From: Timema cristinae
Lineage: Eukaryota; Arthropoda; Insecta; Phasmatodea; Timematidae
Assembly: GCA_039000515.1 (NCBI GenBank)
Contig: JBCFYV010000100.1
Coordinates: 24,439,769-24,503,768, forward strand
DNA length: 64,000 nt
Direction: 5' to 3'
This document shows positions 38,105 through 48,349 of this stretch, piece after piece. The position numbers and the translations under genes were made by a program. Every line of letters begins with the position of its first letter. Position 1 is the first letter of the stretch. The notes beneath the pieces are model-generated. The model was not told where the DNA came from. It did not search any database and saw nothing but the letters and a program-made list of their open reading frames with translations.

Positions 38105-38285
38105 ATGAGCTCAGCACGTTTTGTTCGTGGTACCAAAAGTCGATTTTTTTTATACATCGGTGCTGTTTCACTAATCGGGCTGGTTGTGTACTTATACCAT
38201 GGAACTCAAGTTCATCTAGAAGAAGTTCGTAAGACTTCAGAAAAATGTCAGCAACAGCAAGAATCTCTTTCAGCGCAACTGCAAG
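38105..38285 (+). CDS. GOLIM4: GOLIM4/GPP130-like Golgi type II membrane protein, coding exon 1 (residues 1-60)
   Basis: First coding exon of the only gene recognised here. The spliced CDS joins 38105-38285, 39056-39234, 41173-41331, 42062-42208 and 48350-48760 (1,077 nt, 358 residues). Residues 1-13 are short and basic (MSSARFVRGTKSR), residues 14-31 form one hydrophobic anchor, and a charged Gln/Glu-rich coiled coil follows: a type II protein with a cytosolic N-terminus and a luminal stem. The exon ends with ESLSAQLQ, identical to the juxtamembrane motif I remember in vertebrate GOLIM4. Known for the family: GPP130 cycles between cis-Golgi and endosomes and its luminal stem carries the sorting determinants. 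The donor is CAAG|GTGAG at 38286, phase 1. Reading through the donor gives only unrelated residues and a stop at 38378-38380. Confidence 0.9.
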
Positions 38286-39055
38286 GTGAGTTGAAACAAA
38301 TTGTTGTTGCTTGGCATTTCATGCCATGTAGCTTCTGGAGTACTGCTCATACAAAGTGTCTAATCATAAAAGTTTATTGACTATATTTTATGATTTAGAT
38401 TCTACAAACAATTAAATTTATATGTTTAAGTTGTCTTAAAAAGTTTAATGGTGCGTAGGGGAAAATGTGCTAAACAGTTGGGCATGCGTGGATTTTATTA
38501 CGTTATAGAAGAAGAAACTAAACAATACTATGTATTACATTAATTTTAAATTGAACTGGTGTAAAGTAATCCTTTAACGTCTCAATATGATCTAATCTAA
38601 ATCTGAATTTAGATTGCATTACCCAATAGCTCATTGCTTTAGACTGAAATATTTTAACACCTGCTTAGTGTGACACAATTTCGGAATGTTTATGTGTCTA
38701 AAAATCTTATTATTTATATTATGGAGTGATCATAATAAAAAAAAAGCTGTAGAATATATAGTGACTGGAAAATTAAAAATTGGATCGGAAAATCTGGAAA
38801 TATAGTTTTTGGGTGAACACCCTGAAATATATAGTTGGCAGCCAAGGGGGAAGTGTGATAAAATGTTGGTGCCTTGGAAGGAAGCTTGCTATATAGTTGA
38901 TGGCTTAGAAGAAAGTGTGATAATATAATGTTGGTGCCTTAGAAGAAGCTTGCTATTTAGGGAGGGTTTATAAGTGTGATATTTTTTGGTGGCTTAGAAT
39001 AAAGTGTTTGACAACAATTCTTAACTTTTCTGATAGTCTATTTTGTAATGTACAG
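38286..39055 (+). other. Intron 1 of the GOLIM4-like gene, with a 62-bp imperfect tandem repeat
   Basis: The intron is 770 nt, GT-AG, phase 1. Near 38850-38985 the block agtgtgataa...tgttggtgcctt...gaagcttgctat occurs twice at a spacing of 62 bp (starting 38852 and 38914) and decays into a third partial copy. Nothing else is recognisable. Confidence 0.7.
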
Positions 39056-39234
39056 TAATCTTCGAATATAAGCTGCGACTAGAGAAGTCCTTGCAACAAG
39101 AGAAAGCAGATCACAGACAGACGAGAGATGATCTAACTGCAAGAGTTAGTGAAGAGAAACAGTTCAGAGAAAAGGAGACCCAGGAATCTATGAACAAATA
39201 CACTTCCTTACAACAACAATACAAAATACTTCAA
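39056..39234 (+). CDS. GOLIM4: GOLIM4-like, coding exon 2 (residues 61-120, coiled-coil stem)
   Basis: The acceptor TGTACAG at 39049-39055 adds two bases that complete the split codon of exon 1 as Val. The junction reads LSAQLQ-VIFEYKLRLEKSL, which lines up without a gap with LSAQLQ-VVYEHRSRLEKSL as I recall it from vertebrate GOLIM4. This both fixes the acceptor and supports orthology over the related GOLM1/GOLM2 proteins. The rest is a Gln/Glu/Lys-rich helix (EKADHRQTRDDL..., then KYTSLQQQYKILQ) typical of the luminal coiled coil. The donor is TTCAA|GTAAGT at 39235, phase 0. The first TTG in the open frame is not a start; the exon is open well upstream of it. Confidence 0.9.
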
Positions 39235-39654
39235 GTAAGTTGGGACACATGTATGAAAGGAGACACTTTTTTGAACAGATTCACTTTAAGATTTTGTTTA
39301 ATGTGCTTTGGTTAGTTACTTTTTTTTGGTAATATATCTAGCTTTTAAGGGTTTGGTTTCAACTGTAAAAGTCCTATTGATAATCAACCCTTAATATATG
39401 AATTATTTATGTATATATATATATAGTATGATGTGTATGTGCATGCATGCGTGTGTGTGTATATAAATATATACATATTTAGTGGGATTTTTCACTTCAT
39501 CTTTGTACTTGTTCGATCTATATATAAGCCCAGTTTATTAGTTGAAGGAATGTTTGGGTTTGAATCATGGCCTGGTGTAAATGGTTTGGTCTCATGTGAA
39601 TGTGTTTACACTTACTCTAAACTCTTCCTTTCTCATCCCTAGTCTATAAAGTAG

Positions 39655-39790
39655 TTTGTGTGTGTGTGTAACCATTTAGGAAAATAAAATCTTTAATACA
39701 CCTGTCCAGGATCCGAACCCCAACATCCCTGTTACTGGTAAACTGGACTATAATGAGTTTGCCATCTAAATTGCGTGCCCACCAGACTCC
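39655..39790 (-). mobile_element. Degenerate tRNA-SINE fragment in intron 2
   Basis: aaccatttaggaaaataaaa, then the B-box complement ggatccgaaccccaac and the head complement ending gcgtgcccacca. Confidence 0.65.
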
Positions 39791-39877
39791 ATTTATTGTG
39801 GGTCAATTTTATTTGAGTGATCCTCACCTGCCGTAAATAGCTCATCCCAATAGTTATAACCAAGGTACATTTTCTTC

Positions 39878-40110
39878 TTATCACCACGTCTTACTACCTA
39901 TTCAGGTTGTACACTTGTGTACTAATTACTCTTTTTAGTTAGGGATAAGGAAAGATGAATTTGAAGGAAGTGAATCCACAGTTGCGTTGAGGGAGACAAA
40001 CAACCCTGATTACATCCGACCAAAATTCGAACCTTGATCTCCCTGTTAATGGCAGTATTGTCTATTGTTAGTGACACCTTAGACTATGTGGCCACCGAAG
40101 CAGGTAGGAT
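39878..40110 (-). mobile_element. Degenerate tRNA-SINE, family A, in intron 2
   Basis: Tail complement atcaccacgtcttactacct then attcaggttgtac; body gaaggaagtgaatccacagt; B-box complement aaaattcgaaccttgatctc; head complement tatgtggccaccgaagcagg. Confidence 0.8.
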
Positions 40111-40727
40111 ACATTTAAATGGTGACCTGATTTTTATTAGCGTCATCAAATTTAAAAGGGCTATTAAAACGGTTAATGGGGAATGATTTTCACTCTAGCT
40201 TTCTCCACTCTCTCTCTCTTTCTCTAAGAGAATGGTGATGCACTTCCTTAAAATTCACTCTTCTTGTCCATTACCCTTAAGCCAGCTATCCCTAATAGGT
40301 GGTAAAGTATGTAGCATATAAACTATTTTATAAATTTATAAGTTTATTAGGCACTTGGTTAATATGTGATAATGTATACATTTGACATCTTGTGGCAAAT
40401 AAGTGGCCATCTTGTTGAAGAACAAACGTCCGCAAGCGCAAAGATGTAGAGACATACTGAAAACAGGTCAGGCTCCCCTCCCAGATTTACTACTGTTAAA
40501 ACCATCTATCATGGCAGAGATCACTGGCACATGGTGTTTAATTAAATTGTATGTCCAAACTAAATTATAATCTACTTATTTACCACTTCAAATTAATTTT
40601 CAATATTCCTTTTCATAATATTATGAATATCGGTGCTTTAAAATGTTATGCACAGTGTAAATGCAACTCAGCTTTTCTCATATTCCTTTCTTATTTATAT
40701 TTTACATGTGCCTGCATAATTCGTACC

Positions 40728-40776
<49 letters not shown>

Positions 40777-40816
40777 GATTATTATTATTATGTTATCATC
40801 ATCATCATCATCATCA
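40728..40816. repeat. (TAT)n then (ATC)n microsatellite in intron 2
   Basis: An almost pure TAT run at 40728-40791, one interruption (gattatt), then atc repeats to 40816. Confidence 0.95.
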
Positions 40817-40861
40817 CCACCACGTGGAATCCAAATCATGGTGGAGACCTGGGCTTTACAC

Positions 40862-41015
40862 TAATGAATAGGGATGAATGTATATTTTGAAGTAATTGTA
40901 CTCGCATTTGCATGGAGAAAGATTAGGGAACCAGTTAGAGAAAAACCACAGCAAACTGGGCTTGGATTCAAACACAAAACCAGCAAACTCTTGCATTAGT
41001 CTAGGTTCCCGCCAG
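40862..41015 (-). mobile_element. Degenerate tRNA-SINE fragment in intron 2
   Basis: gtaattgtactcgcatttgc, atggagaaagattaggg, and a decayed B-box complement (cttggattcaaacacaaaac). It ends near the head complement aggttcccgcc. Confidence 0.6.
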
Positions 41016-41172
41016 TATGGTTCTTTACTTCATCTTTAGCCAAGTAGTATTATAATAAATTTCTGTTTTTAAATTCAGTCTGTACTTTAACTTAAAATCA
41101 CTTATTTTTCTGCTACATGCAAAATAGTTAATTTTTGTATAAGCTATGTGACATATTGTATTATTGTTGTAG

Positions 41173-41331
41173 AGTCAACACGAAGATCTGAGTGACGAGT
41201 GCACAAAAATACGAGCGTCACATCTGCAGAGCATAGAAGACAATGCCAAGCTGGAGGCGCAGTTACAAGCTTTGCAATCGGAGCTCAAACAAATACAGTC
41301 AAGCAAGGAGAAGGAGCTTGAATCTCTTAAG
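41173..41331 (+). CDS. GOLIM4: GOLIM4-like, coding exon 3 (residues 121-173, coiled-coil stem)
   Basis: The acceptor TTGTTGTAG ends at 41172. The exon opens with SQHEDLSDE, matching SQHEEL at the equivalent point of vertebrate GOLIM4 directly after ...LK/LQ, so the splice is well supported. It holds 53 whole codons with coiled-coil spacing (LEAQLQALQSELKQIQ) and ends EKELESLK, like the EQELSKLK stretch of the vertebrate protein. The donor is AAG|GTTGGT at 41332, phase 0: a weaker donor, but no better one fits the frame. The exon is too short to stand out as an ORF and was found by frame and motif continuity. Confidence 0.87.
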
Positions 41332-42061
41332 GTTGGTCACACCTCTCCTTACATTTACATTTGACATCACACCGTAAAACTATTCCAGGTTTTATACTAA
41401 TTATAAACTCTGTTGTTGTTTTGGATGGTGTGTATTCCATAGTTGAATATTCTGTGTTGTACATAAGTTGTTTATCAAGACACTCAATCTTAATCTTTCA
41501 ACACTAACTTTCTTTCTTCCTTATTTTATTACTAATCTACTATTTTGATATTTAATATAATTAGTTTTTTATTTTACATTTTAACTTTTCATATAATTAT
41601 AATCCCATTGTATTGGATTTCATATTATTATATGCAATAAAACTTATAAATATAGGATATTCATGGGACCTTTGGCTTTGTTAGTCAACACACTGAATTC
41701 TTATGACAATCAATTAGATAGAATCTTATACTAGTAAGTATTCAATATTGGTTTATAAAAGCCTTATATATCACGCTCAGGACTCAGGCTCACTTGTTCT
41801 AGTTTATTTAAATTATGTAACTATTAAACCATATATCTCATGGCCGAATAGCTGGTAAATTAGCCACATAATTTAGAATGAACAAAAAAAAAAGTATATA
41901 AATGTGGATTTCCTAATTCTTGACTTGGCAGTTCAGTGAAATGGGGATCAGTTAAATAAAAAACGGGCTCTTAAATAGGTTTACTTTGGCATGAGTCACT
42001 CATAATCCTATTAACCTTACTAAATTCTACCTTTACTAACTCTATTCAATCTATATTTCAG

Positions 42062-42208
42062 TCTCAATATATGGAGTTAGAAAATGAGAATAATAGAATG
42101 TCTAAAAGGTACACAGCATTATCTATAGAAGCACAAGAGACCAATAGCCAACTGGCTCATTATAAAAAAGAAAACTTTCAGCTTAAAAGAGAGGCATCCA
42201 AGTTCCAG
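42062..42208 (+). CDS. GOLIM4: GOLIM4-like, coding exon 4 (residues 174-222, coiled-coil stem)
   Basis: The acceptor CTATATTTCAG ends at 42061 and the donor is TTCCAG|GTAAGT at 42209; both are strong. The exon is 147 nt, phase 0 at both ends. It encodes SQYMELENENNRMSKRYTAL and continues with a Gln/Lys/Glu-rich helix ending REASKFQ. The pattern LK-(N)-EN-R resembles the ETVYNLREENRQLRK segment of the vertebrate stem, so this is a continuation of the luminal coiled coil. Because it is symmetrical (0-0), skipping it would keep the frame. Confidence 0.87.
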
Positions 42209-43084
42209 GTAAGTTATTCATTGTTCCTTTAAATTAAGGAACAAAATTTGTTAGACACTTGGAAAAGAATATAGTAAGACCTTGACTTACAAGGATTTGA
42301 TTCACACAGATTTGTAGATATGCGGTCGCACTACTTCTTGCGAATAGCAACACCATGTATCAAGAGCCACTTTAAACATAATAAGCTGATGCACAGCTGA
42401 TAGTGGCACGACAATTTGGTTTGATTCCGCCACGAGTTCATAATATTTTGAATCATTTAAGTTACAGATAAAGGCACAAACCTCATTTGGTATGTTTGGC
42501 CAGTGACAAGTTTTTATTTTATGAGAAGATGGGGTACTAAGGGCAGTTTCTTTTAAATGGCTCCCATTTTCCTACACATAAATGTGAGTACACTCTCTAA
42601 ATCTACCTTCCTCATTCTTTATCCATTTAGTGGTATTATTCAAAGTGTCTTGATGCTAGTAAGAGATGTTTGTTGTACACACACAAACATGATGTTTGGT
42701 TAAACATTTTAATTCTGTTAAGTGTTTCTCGCTATCCACTACACAATGGCTCATTCATCTCAAGAAATAAATTTACCTATTAATATACAAATAGCCCTTA
42801 AATATCTACCTTTCAAGCCCACATGTCAATTAAAAGATTAAGGCTCTAGGTTAGATTACTTTCATATCCATACCTAGAGTTCTATCTCATTTATATTTAG
42901 CTATAGGTAGCTATGTCTAGGTTCTGCGAGCTAAAGTTTTTTTTTATTTGAGTCAATCTTGAGTGAGTTTATCAAGAGTCACCCGAGTTGTGAGCCAAAT
43001 TGAGTTTGTATTGAATAAATGTGTCATTTCAAAACCGATTTATTAAATAAAAAACAAATATTTACTAAAACTATTTTAGTTTTT

Positions 43085-43365
43085 TTTAATGAACTAAGGT
43101 TCATATTTAAAATCTAAAAATGCCACCTGGACGTGGGAATTGAACCCAGGACCTTTGGCTTAAGTATATCCATGCTCTAATCACTGAGCTATCCAGGAAT
43201 TGACCTGTGCCCAGGGTCATTCTTCAGCAGTTAGACCCTTGGTGTACTAAGCCAAAGTTCCCGGGTTCAATTCTCGTGTCCAGGTGTCATTTTTCAATTT
43301 TCAAAATATGATATCTATATGGAGTATTCCTCACTAAAAGCATAAATAATAGTTTTGGCTATTTG
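43085..43365. repeat. tRNA-like fold-back (inverted dimer) repeat, copy 1
   Basis: A minus-strand tRNA-like unit (43120-43200: ggatagctcagtgattagag, A-box-like, then ggttcaattcccacgtcc) faces a plus-strand unit (43225-43290: tactaagccaaagttcccgg and gttcaattctcgtgtccagg). The outer sequences mirror each other (aaaaatgccacctgg against ccaggtgtcattttt). The spacer holds tgcccagggtcattcttcag. The minus-strand unit folds into a plausible cloverleaf (D-stem GCTC/GAGC, T-stem CTGGG, acceptor CCTGGA/TCCAGG). Confidence 0.75.
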
Positions 43366-43423
43366 ATTCTTATCTTTATAAATTTTGGCATGATGAAACT
43401 GTAAATCCATAGTACCAGTATCT

Positions 43424-43660
43424 ATTTAAAGCTTGGCATGAAGCTTGGAATCCAGAGTATATATTTAAAGCTCGGCGTGAAGCTTGAAATCCAGAGTATA
43501 TATTTAAAGCTCGGCGTGAAGCTTGAAATCCAGAGTATATATTTAAAGCTCGGCGTGAAGCTTGAAATCCAGAGTATATATTTAAAGCTCGGCGTGAAGC
43601 TTGAAATCCAGAGTATATATTTAGAGCTCAGCATGAAGCTTGAAATCCAAAGTATTCGCA
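43424..43660. repeat. 39-bp minisatellite in intron 4, about 5.5 units
   Basis: The unit aagcttgaaatccagagtat + atatttaaagctcggcgtg repeats every 39 bp (starts 43441, 43480, 43519, 43558, 43597, 43636). Because 39 is a multiple of three, both strands are open (for example KLGVKLEIQSIYL repeats). This is an artefact of period length, not evidence of an exon. Confidence 0.93.
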
Positions 43661-44407
43661 GAGCCCTAGTCTTAGGTCATTTGTATGACTGGTTTAATCT
43701 TTCCTCTTGGATGTAATGGTAACTTTTCATTGAATACTAACAAATACTAATCTTTAACACTTCCACAAATTTTTATTTGTGAGTTATTTGTGTGTGAAAG
43801 TATGGCAGACCTGAATTTAACTACTCTATTCCAGGATTGATTGAAGTTTACCTATGTTTGATTCAAGCTAAGTTCATAAAGTTTGGTTATTATTTTATGT
43901 TTTGAAAATAGAAAATAGTGGTTTTTTTTTAGCTAAATTTAGACACTAATACAATGTGTCTTATCACTACAAAAATATATCTAGCACATATACTAAGCTG
44001 ATAAATCAAGTTATTACTACTAGCCCAATTCAATTAGTATTGATTTTTAACATGTGAACATTAATTTTCGTATGCACTTTGCTAACCCTAAAAGTTAGCA
44101 GTTCTTCTTCAACCTACTATATTATATCTTATAAGCTAAAACATAGTTGAACCAAGCAAAGAAAGCTTGCTTACTTTTACTGGTTACTGGAGGGTAGAGC
44201 ACTAGAGAATGATAAACATTTTAAACAAATTGATATAAGCTGTCAATATTTGTTTTCCAAACTTTATAGTTGTCCTAAGCCAGACTTTTTTGAGGTTGAA
44301 ATATATATGAGCATACAAATGTTTAGAACAAAGTTTTAAGTTTTCAAAGCCATACACACTCCTTCTGCATTTCTGATAAAGTAATTCATATAGCTTATGA
44401 TGATTAA

Positions 44408-44510
44408 CTTCTTCTTCTTCATCATCATCATCATCATCATCATCATAAATCATCATCATCATCTCATCATCATCATCATCAACAACATCATCAACATCAT
44501 CATCAACAAC
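44408..44510. repeat. (CTT)n/(ATC)n microsatellite in intron 4
   Basis: cttcttcttc is followed by long atc repeats with small interruptions up to atcaacaac near 44510. The acidic minus-strand open frame is repeat-encoded. Confidence 0.93.
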
Positions 44511-44854
44511 TGTTTCCAGCCAGTGGCTTATTATAGATTTGTATAGAGTTTAATAAAAGCTAAATAAAAATCCCAAACTTTTCAATCTTCCTAAATTGTG
44601 AGCGAGTCGTTTTGTTTTAGGAAAGTATTAGTTGAATATATTAAGATGTTGCAGTTATTATTATTATTATATTTTATAATAGTCTTGTAATGGCTACTCT
44701 ATTTTGGATCTAAATAGTACTATCCTAACATAAAAGTTTTGATTTTAAGAGACTTGCATCCTAATTTTCTTGTTAATATATACCCGTTAGTGGGAAATAG
44801 TCAGATAATGTAATGATATGAACCTAATAAAATAACCCTTTTACCCACATTAGT

Positions 44855-45070
44855 GTGCGTGTAAACCAAATATCAAGCTCATCTTGTCTTGCTTGCCAGG
44901 GAAACATCAAGGTTTTAATTTAGACCTGTGGATCTTTTTTCCTTGAATGATTTGCCTCTCTTCTAGTGGTGAACAAATATGAGTATATTGCCTCTATATT
45001 CTACCTTATAAATCCTTATATCATTAGTCATTAGTGTATTTAAATATGTATAGCTCAGGATGGTTGTTGG
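44855..45070 (+). mobile_element. Degenerate family C tRNA-SINE in intron 4
   Basis: tgcgtgtaaaccaaatatca then agctcatcttgtcttgc is the family C head. The B-box is lost (caaggttttaattt), and the end is tatgtatagctcaggatggt. Confidence 0.5.
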
Positions 45071-45109
45071 ACACAAAGAAGAGTAAATAAAATCGTCCTC
45101 TTACCCTTA

Positions 45110-45290
45110 TCATTGGCTGCACGGACTAAACTTCAAGCTGTTATAAATTATGGTCCGGTGCATTGAAGGTTAATTTTTTTCACTCCCTTCATGCAAATGT
45201 AGGTATATATCCTACAAATCCTACCTTCCATGTTTTAACCCTATCAGTGTAGTTAAATATAGATGGTGTAAACCATGATTAGCCAGATTT
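45110..45290 (+). mobile_element. Degenerate family C tRNA-SINE in intron 4
   Basis: ggctgcacggactaaacttc then aagctgttataaattatggt is the head, followed by body ttcatgcaaatgtaggtata and the stretch ccatgttttaaccctatcag. Confidence 0.5.
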
Positions 45291-45805
45291 TTTGAAATAG
45301 GGATCTACCCCAAAGAATGAAAATGCTTTGCGATCTATTACAGAACCATAGACTTATATTATTTGATTCATTGGTAACAAATTAATAACCCATTTTGTGT
45401 TTTAATAGTAAAATAATTTTGTCTTTAAGAACTTAAAAAAGTCCTTTCACACACTGAAACTGAGTTTTTCATCAAACCATATAATATATAATCTCCATGA
45501 AAAGATTATTTTCTCACTAAACACTTAACTTTGAAGTTAATACATTACATTTGTAGGTAAGTTTGTTGAATGAACGTTTATAACTTACTCTCTCATAAAC
45601 AAAGTCAGGATTGTAAATGGTCGTCATTCAGACAACTTCTATATTTACATTTTCTAATGTTGATTTGAGTAAAGTCTCCAAACCCTCTCTTTCATTTTCT
45701 TTCCCTCAATCTTTTGTAATTGATCAACCTGTCAATCGACTACCCTAACGGCTGCAGTTGACCGTAGATCGCGATCGACTGTTTGGCTATCTCTGGCTTA
45801 GACAC
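45275..45805. mobile_element. hAT-like MITE in intron 4
   Basis: The left end, about gattagccagattttttg ... gggatctacccc ... tttgcgatct, mirrors the right end, whose reverse complement is cagagatagccaaacagtcg then atcgcgatctacggtc. The (g)atctac...cgatc pattern is typical of hAT MITE termini. No coding trace in between. Confidence 0.5.
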
Positions 45806-46794
45806 TGGCTTATAGATAGATATAGCTTTGCTAAGCTTATCACCAACGACCCCTATTGATAAAAGTCAGAAATTTGAACTAATGCTATCTTGGAAGTCAA
45901 AATACAGCTGTTTGAACCCAAGATGTCTATCCACCAGTTGTGTTTCAATCATTATTTTGGCACAGACATAGATTGTTTTTGGTGATTTAATCGTAATTGG
46001 AGTAAAAACCAAATGTTATAAATGACTTATTTTACTATAATCAATCTAATAAGGTATAGATGAGCTAGGTAATTGTTTAAGAACGTTCACACACATTCAC
46101 ATTCATAGAGAAGGGAAAAACAATTTATTTTAGTTGACTTGTGAATAACATCTTTAGTTTGACATACCTCCCAACCTACTCATCGTAGGTGATTTTGTCC
46201 AATCTCTATTAAAATCTGGTTTAGTATACGATAGTAATAATAATAATAATAATAATAAACACAATAACACACAATTATTGACATAAGCCAAACTTCAAGT
46301 GTATTGCCATAATGTGTACAAAAATTGTATAGCTTGATGTGTTTCTGATATAAAAATTGTCACTCTTTCTCAAGCAGGTAAGATTTGGCAACTGCGTGCT
46401 CCATAATACCTTTAATACAAATTCAAGAATGGAACAACCTATAGATCCCTTTTTCCTCAAAACTGGTTTCATAACACCACATGCTCAAAATGTCCTTTAA
46501 AATGAGCTTGTCATATCTACACCCATTTTTATCCATCGGTAAAACTCAAAAACTGTGGTTTTGCTAAGGCCTTGTTAAGATCCTCCAACTTTATTTTGGC
46601 ATGAACTATATTTTGAAATAACGTATTGTATAAGTTAATATTTTATTAGAGCTTAATTTCTGTGTTCATATTTTGCTCACAGAGACAGCCCCCTTAATAC
46701 AGATTCAACCTTTACATTGTGAGTTCAATATAATGAGTGTTTGGTTAGTTTTGTCTCAGTAGTTTGAGATACACAAAAATCAATGTTGGACTTA

Positions 46795-47221
46795 ACTCTA
46801 AGTAATAGCACTAGCTTAGACTCGCTAGATTGAATGAAGAAACTTAATTAATAGCAGTAGCTTAGACTCGCTAGATTGAATGAAGAAACTCTTAATTAAT
46901 AGCAGTAGCTTAGACTCGCTAGATTGAATGAAGAAACTCTTAATTAATAGCAGTAGCTTAGACTCGCTAGATTGAATGAAGAAACTCTTAATTAATAGCA
47001 GTAGCTTGGACTCGCTAGATTGAATGAAGAAACTCTTAAATAATACAGTACTTCAGAATCGCTAGATTGAATGAAGAACTCTTAATTAATAGCATAGCTT
47101 GGACTCGCTAGATTGAATGAAGAAACTCTTAAATAATAGCAGTACTTCAGAATCGCTAGATTGAATGGAAAAAAAACTTTAATAATTGCAGTAGTTTAGA
47201 CTCGCTAGATTGAATGAAAAA
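46795..47221. repeat. 48-bp minisatellite in intron 4, about 9 units
   Basis: The unit taatagcagtagcttagact + cgctagattgaatgaagaaa + ctcttaat recurs with ctcgctag (or atcgctag) at 46821, 46867, 46915, 46963, 47011, about 47058, 47104, 47152 and 47201. The central units are nearly identical and the outer ones have drifted or lost a base or two. Confidence 0.95.
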
Positions 47222-47809
47222 TTGTGTCATTAATATATTTCAATTGGTGCAGATAAAAATAAAGAACAGTCTCCAAGGTTACTGCACCAATATACTTTTT
47301 TGGTTTATTTTACAAAGATATCACAATAATAAATAATAATAGCCAAAGAAATTACACTAAATTATATTATCTTTCAACAATTTTATGTGATACAACAATT
47401 GCTTTTAAACTAGGTATACTATATAAGATAAGTATATTTCTGTATAGTTTATTTAAGTATTTCGAGGAATTCCATATATGATTGGTCAAGATAACTTCAT
47501 TACTCGTATTAGTTATTTTCTACAGCTATCAAAACATAAACAAATATCTAGGGCTATTTTTTGTTAAAGGGTAATAAATTCTTATTATTCCACATATGTC
47601 ACCCGATTGAATTTACATGGTTCTAAAACTTATATCCAAATTTCATCAATCTTCTCACAAGATGTTAAATTTGGAAAATTTTGAATCATGTATGCATTTA
47701 GTTATTTGTTTCAAACTTGTAATATTTTTAATTTAATTATGTTGTTCAAGAAGAATATTTTAATAAACATACAAATAACTATTGTTTAAATGGTAAAACG
47801 ATCCTGTGC

Positions 47810-47979
47810 CAAGGGTCATTCTTCACTTATATTTGAAGGCTGAGTCAGTGGTTAGAGCATTGACGTACTAAGCCAAAGGTTCTGGGTTCATTTCCTGTGT
47901 TCAGGTGTCATTTTTCATTTCAGAGAATATAACATATAGATGTGGATATAACCATAAATAATAAATATAATAGCTTGGC

Positions 47980-48010
<31 letters not shown>

Positions 48011-48300
48011 ATTAGCACCGCGTCTTACTACCCGTTCGGGTTATACGCACGCTAATGTGTAATGGTAGGGTGATTGTGAGATGAAATGGAGGACCTACAG
48101 TTTAACGTGGAATCCGAACCACGGTGGAGGCCTGGCATTCCCCACATTCACAAGATGTCTTGTCAGAGGTGAAGGAAGGGTTTGGAAATCAGATAAATCT
48201 GTGCCGGGACCGAGAATTGAACCCCGGCCGCCAGCATAGAAGTCTGACACCTTACCCTAGACCACCAGGTCACCACTTGGCTATTTAATCCATACAAATA
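47810..48300. repeat. tRNA-like fold-back repeat, copy 2, interrupted by a SINE
   Basis: tgtgccaagggtcattcttc and the plus-strand tRNA-like unit (gtcagtggttagagcattga, tactaagccaaaggttctgg, gttcatttcctgtgttcagg, tgtcatttttcattt) run to taatagcttggctattta. That is the 3' end of the repeat as at 43345 and 58885. A family B SINE has inserted in this last motif. Confidence 0.7.
47986..48275 (-). mobile_element. tRNA-SINE, family B, with 12-bp target-site duplication, 70 bp from exon 5
   Basis: Flanked by CTTGGCTATTTA at 47974-47985 and 48276-48287. In its own sense: ggtgacctggtggtctaggg head, ggggttcaattctcg, ttccacgttaaactgtaggt, cgaacgggtagtaagacgcg, then a long (AAT)n tail. It lies only about 75 bp upstream of the terminal exon's acceptor, in antisense to the gene. 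The 98-codon minus-strand open frame is a shadow. Confidence 0.93.
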
Positions 48301-48349
48301 AATACTAACACATATATATGTATGCTTTGATGTGTTTAAAACTTTGTAG

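Larger units (their letters stand above)
39235..41172 (+). other. Intron 2 of the GOLIM4-like gene, carrying three SINE remnants
   Basis: The intron is 1,938 nt, GT-AG, phase 0. It carries three minus-strand tRNA-SINE relics (listed separately), a (TG/TA) tract near 39415-39480 and a long (TAT)n run at 40728-40791 followed by (ATC)n to 40816. Short open frames here encode only the poly-Tyr or poly-Leu expected of a TAT repeat and are not genes. Confidence 0.75.
42209..48349 (+). other. Intron 4 of the GOLIM4-like gene (6.1 kb)
   Basis: This is the largest intron, GT-AG, phase 0. It contains a SINE fragment (about 42555-42640), a tRNA-like fold-back repeat (43085-43365), a 39-bp minisatellite, an (ATC)n microsatellite, two SINE relics (44855-45285), a hAT-like MITE (45275-45805), an (ATA)n run near 46228-46257, a 48-bp minisatellite, and a fold-back repeat split by a young SINE (47810-48300). 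No additional coding exon was seen, though the phase would allow a cassette exon. Confidence 0.75.

Noticed and set aside
40551..40864. Open frames with poly-Tyr or poly-Leu
   Set aside because: They simply translate a TAT microsatellite in intron 2.
43120..43200. A minus-strand tRNA gene with a plausible cloverleaf
   Set aside because: It is half of the same fold-back repeat. The pairing is good, but the anticodon stem is broken by drift and the context is repetitive.
43422..43716. Repetitive protein on either strand (KLGVKLEIQSIYL or YILWISSFTPSFK repeats)
   Set aside because: It is produced by a 39-bp minisatellite whose period is a multiple of three, inside an intron.
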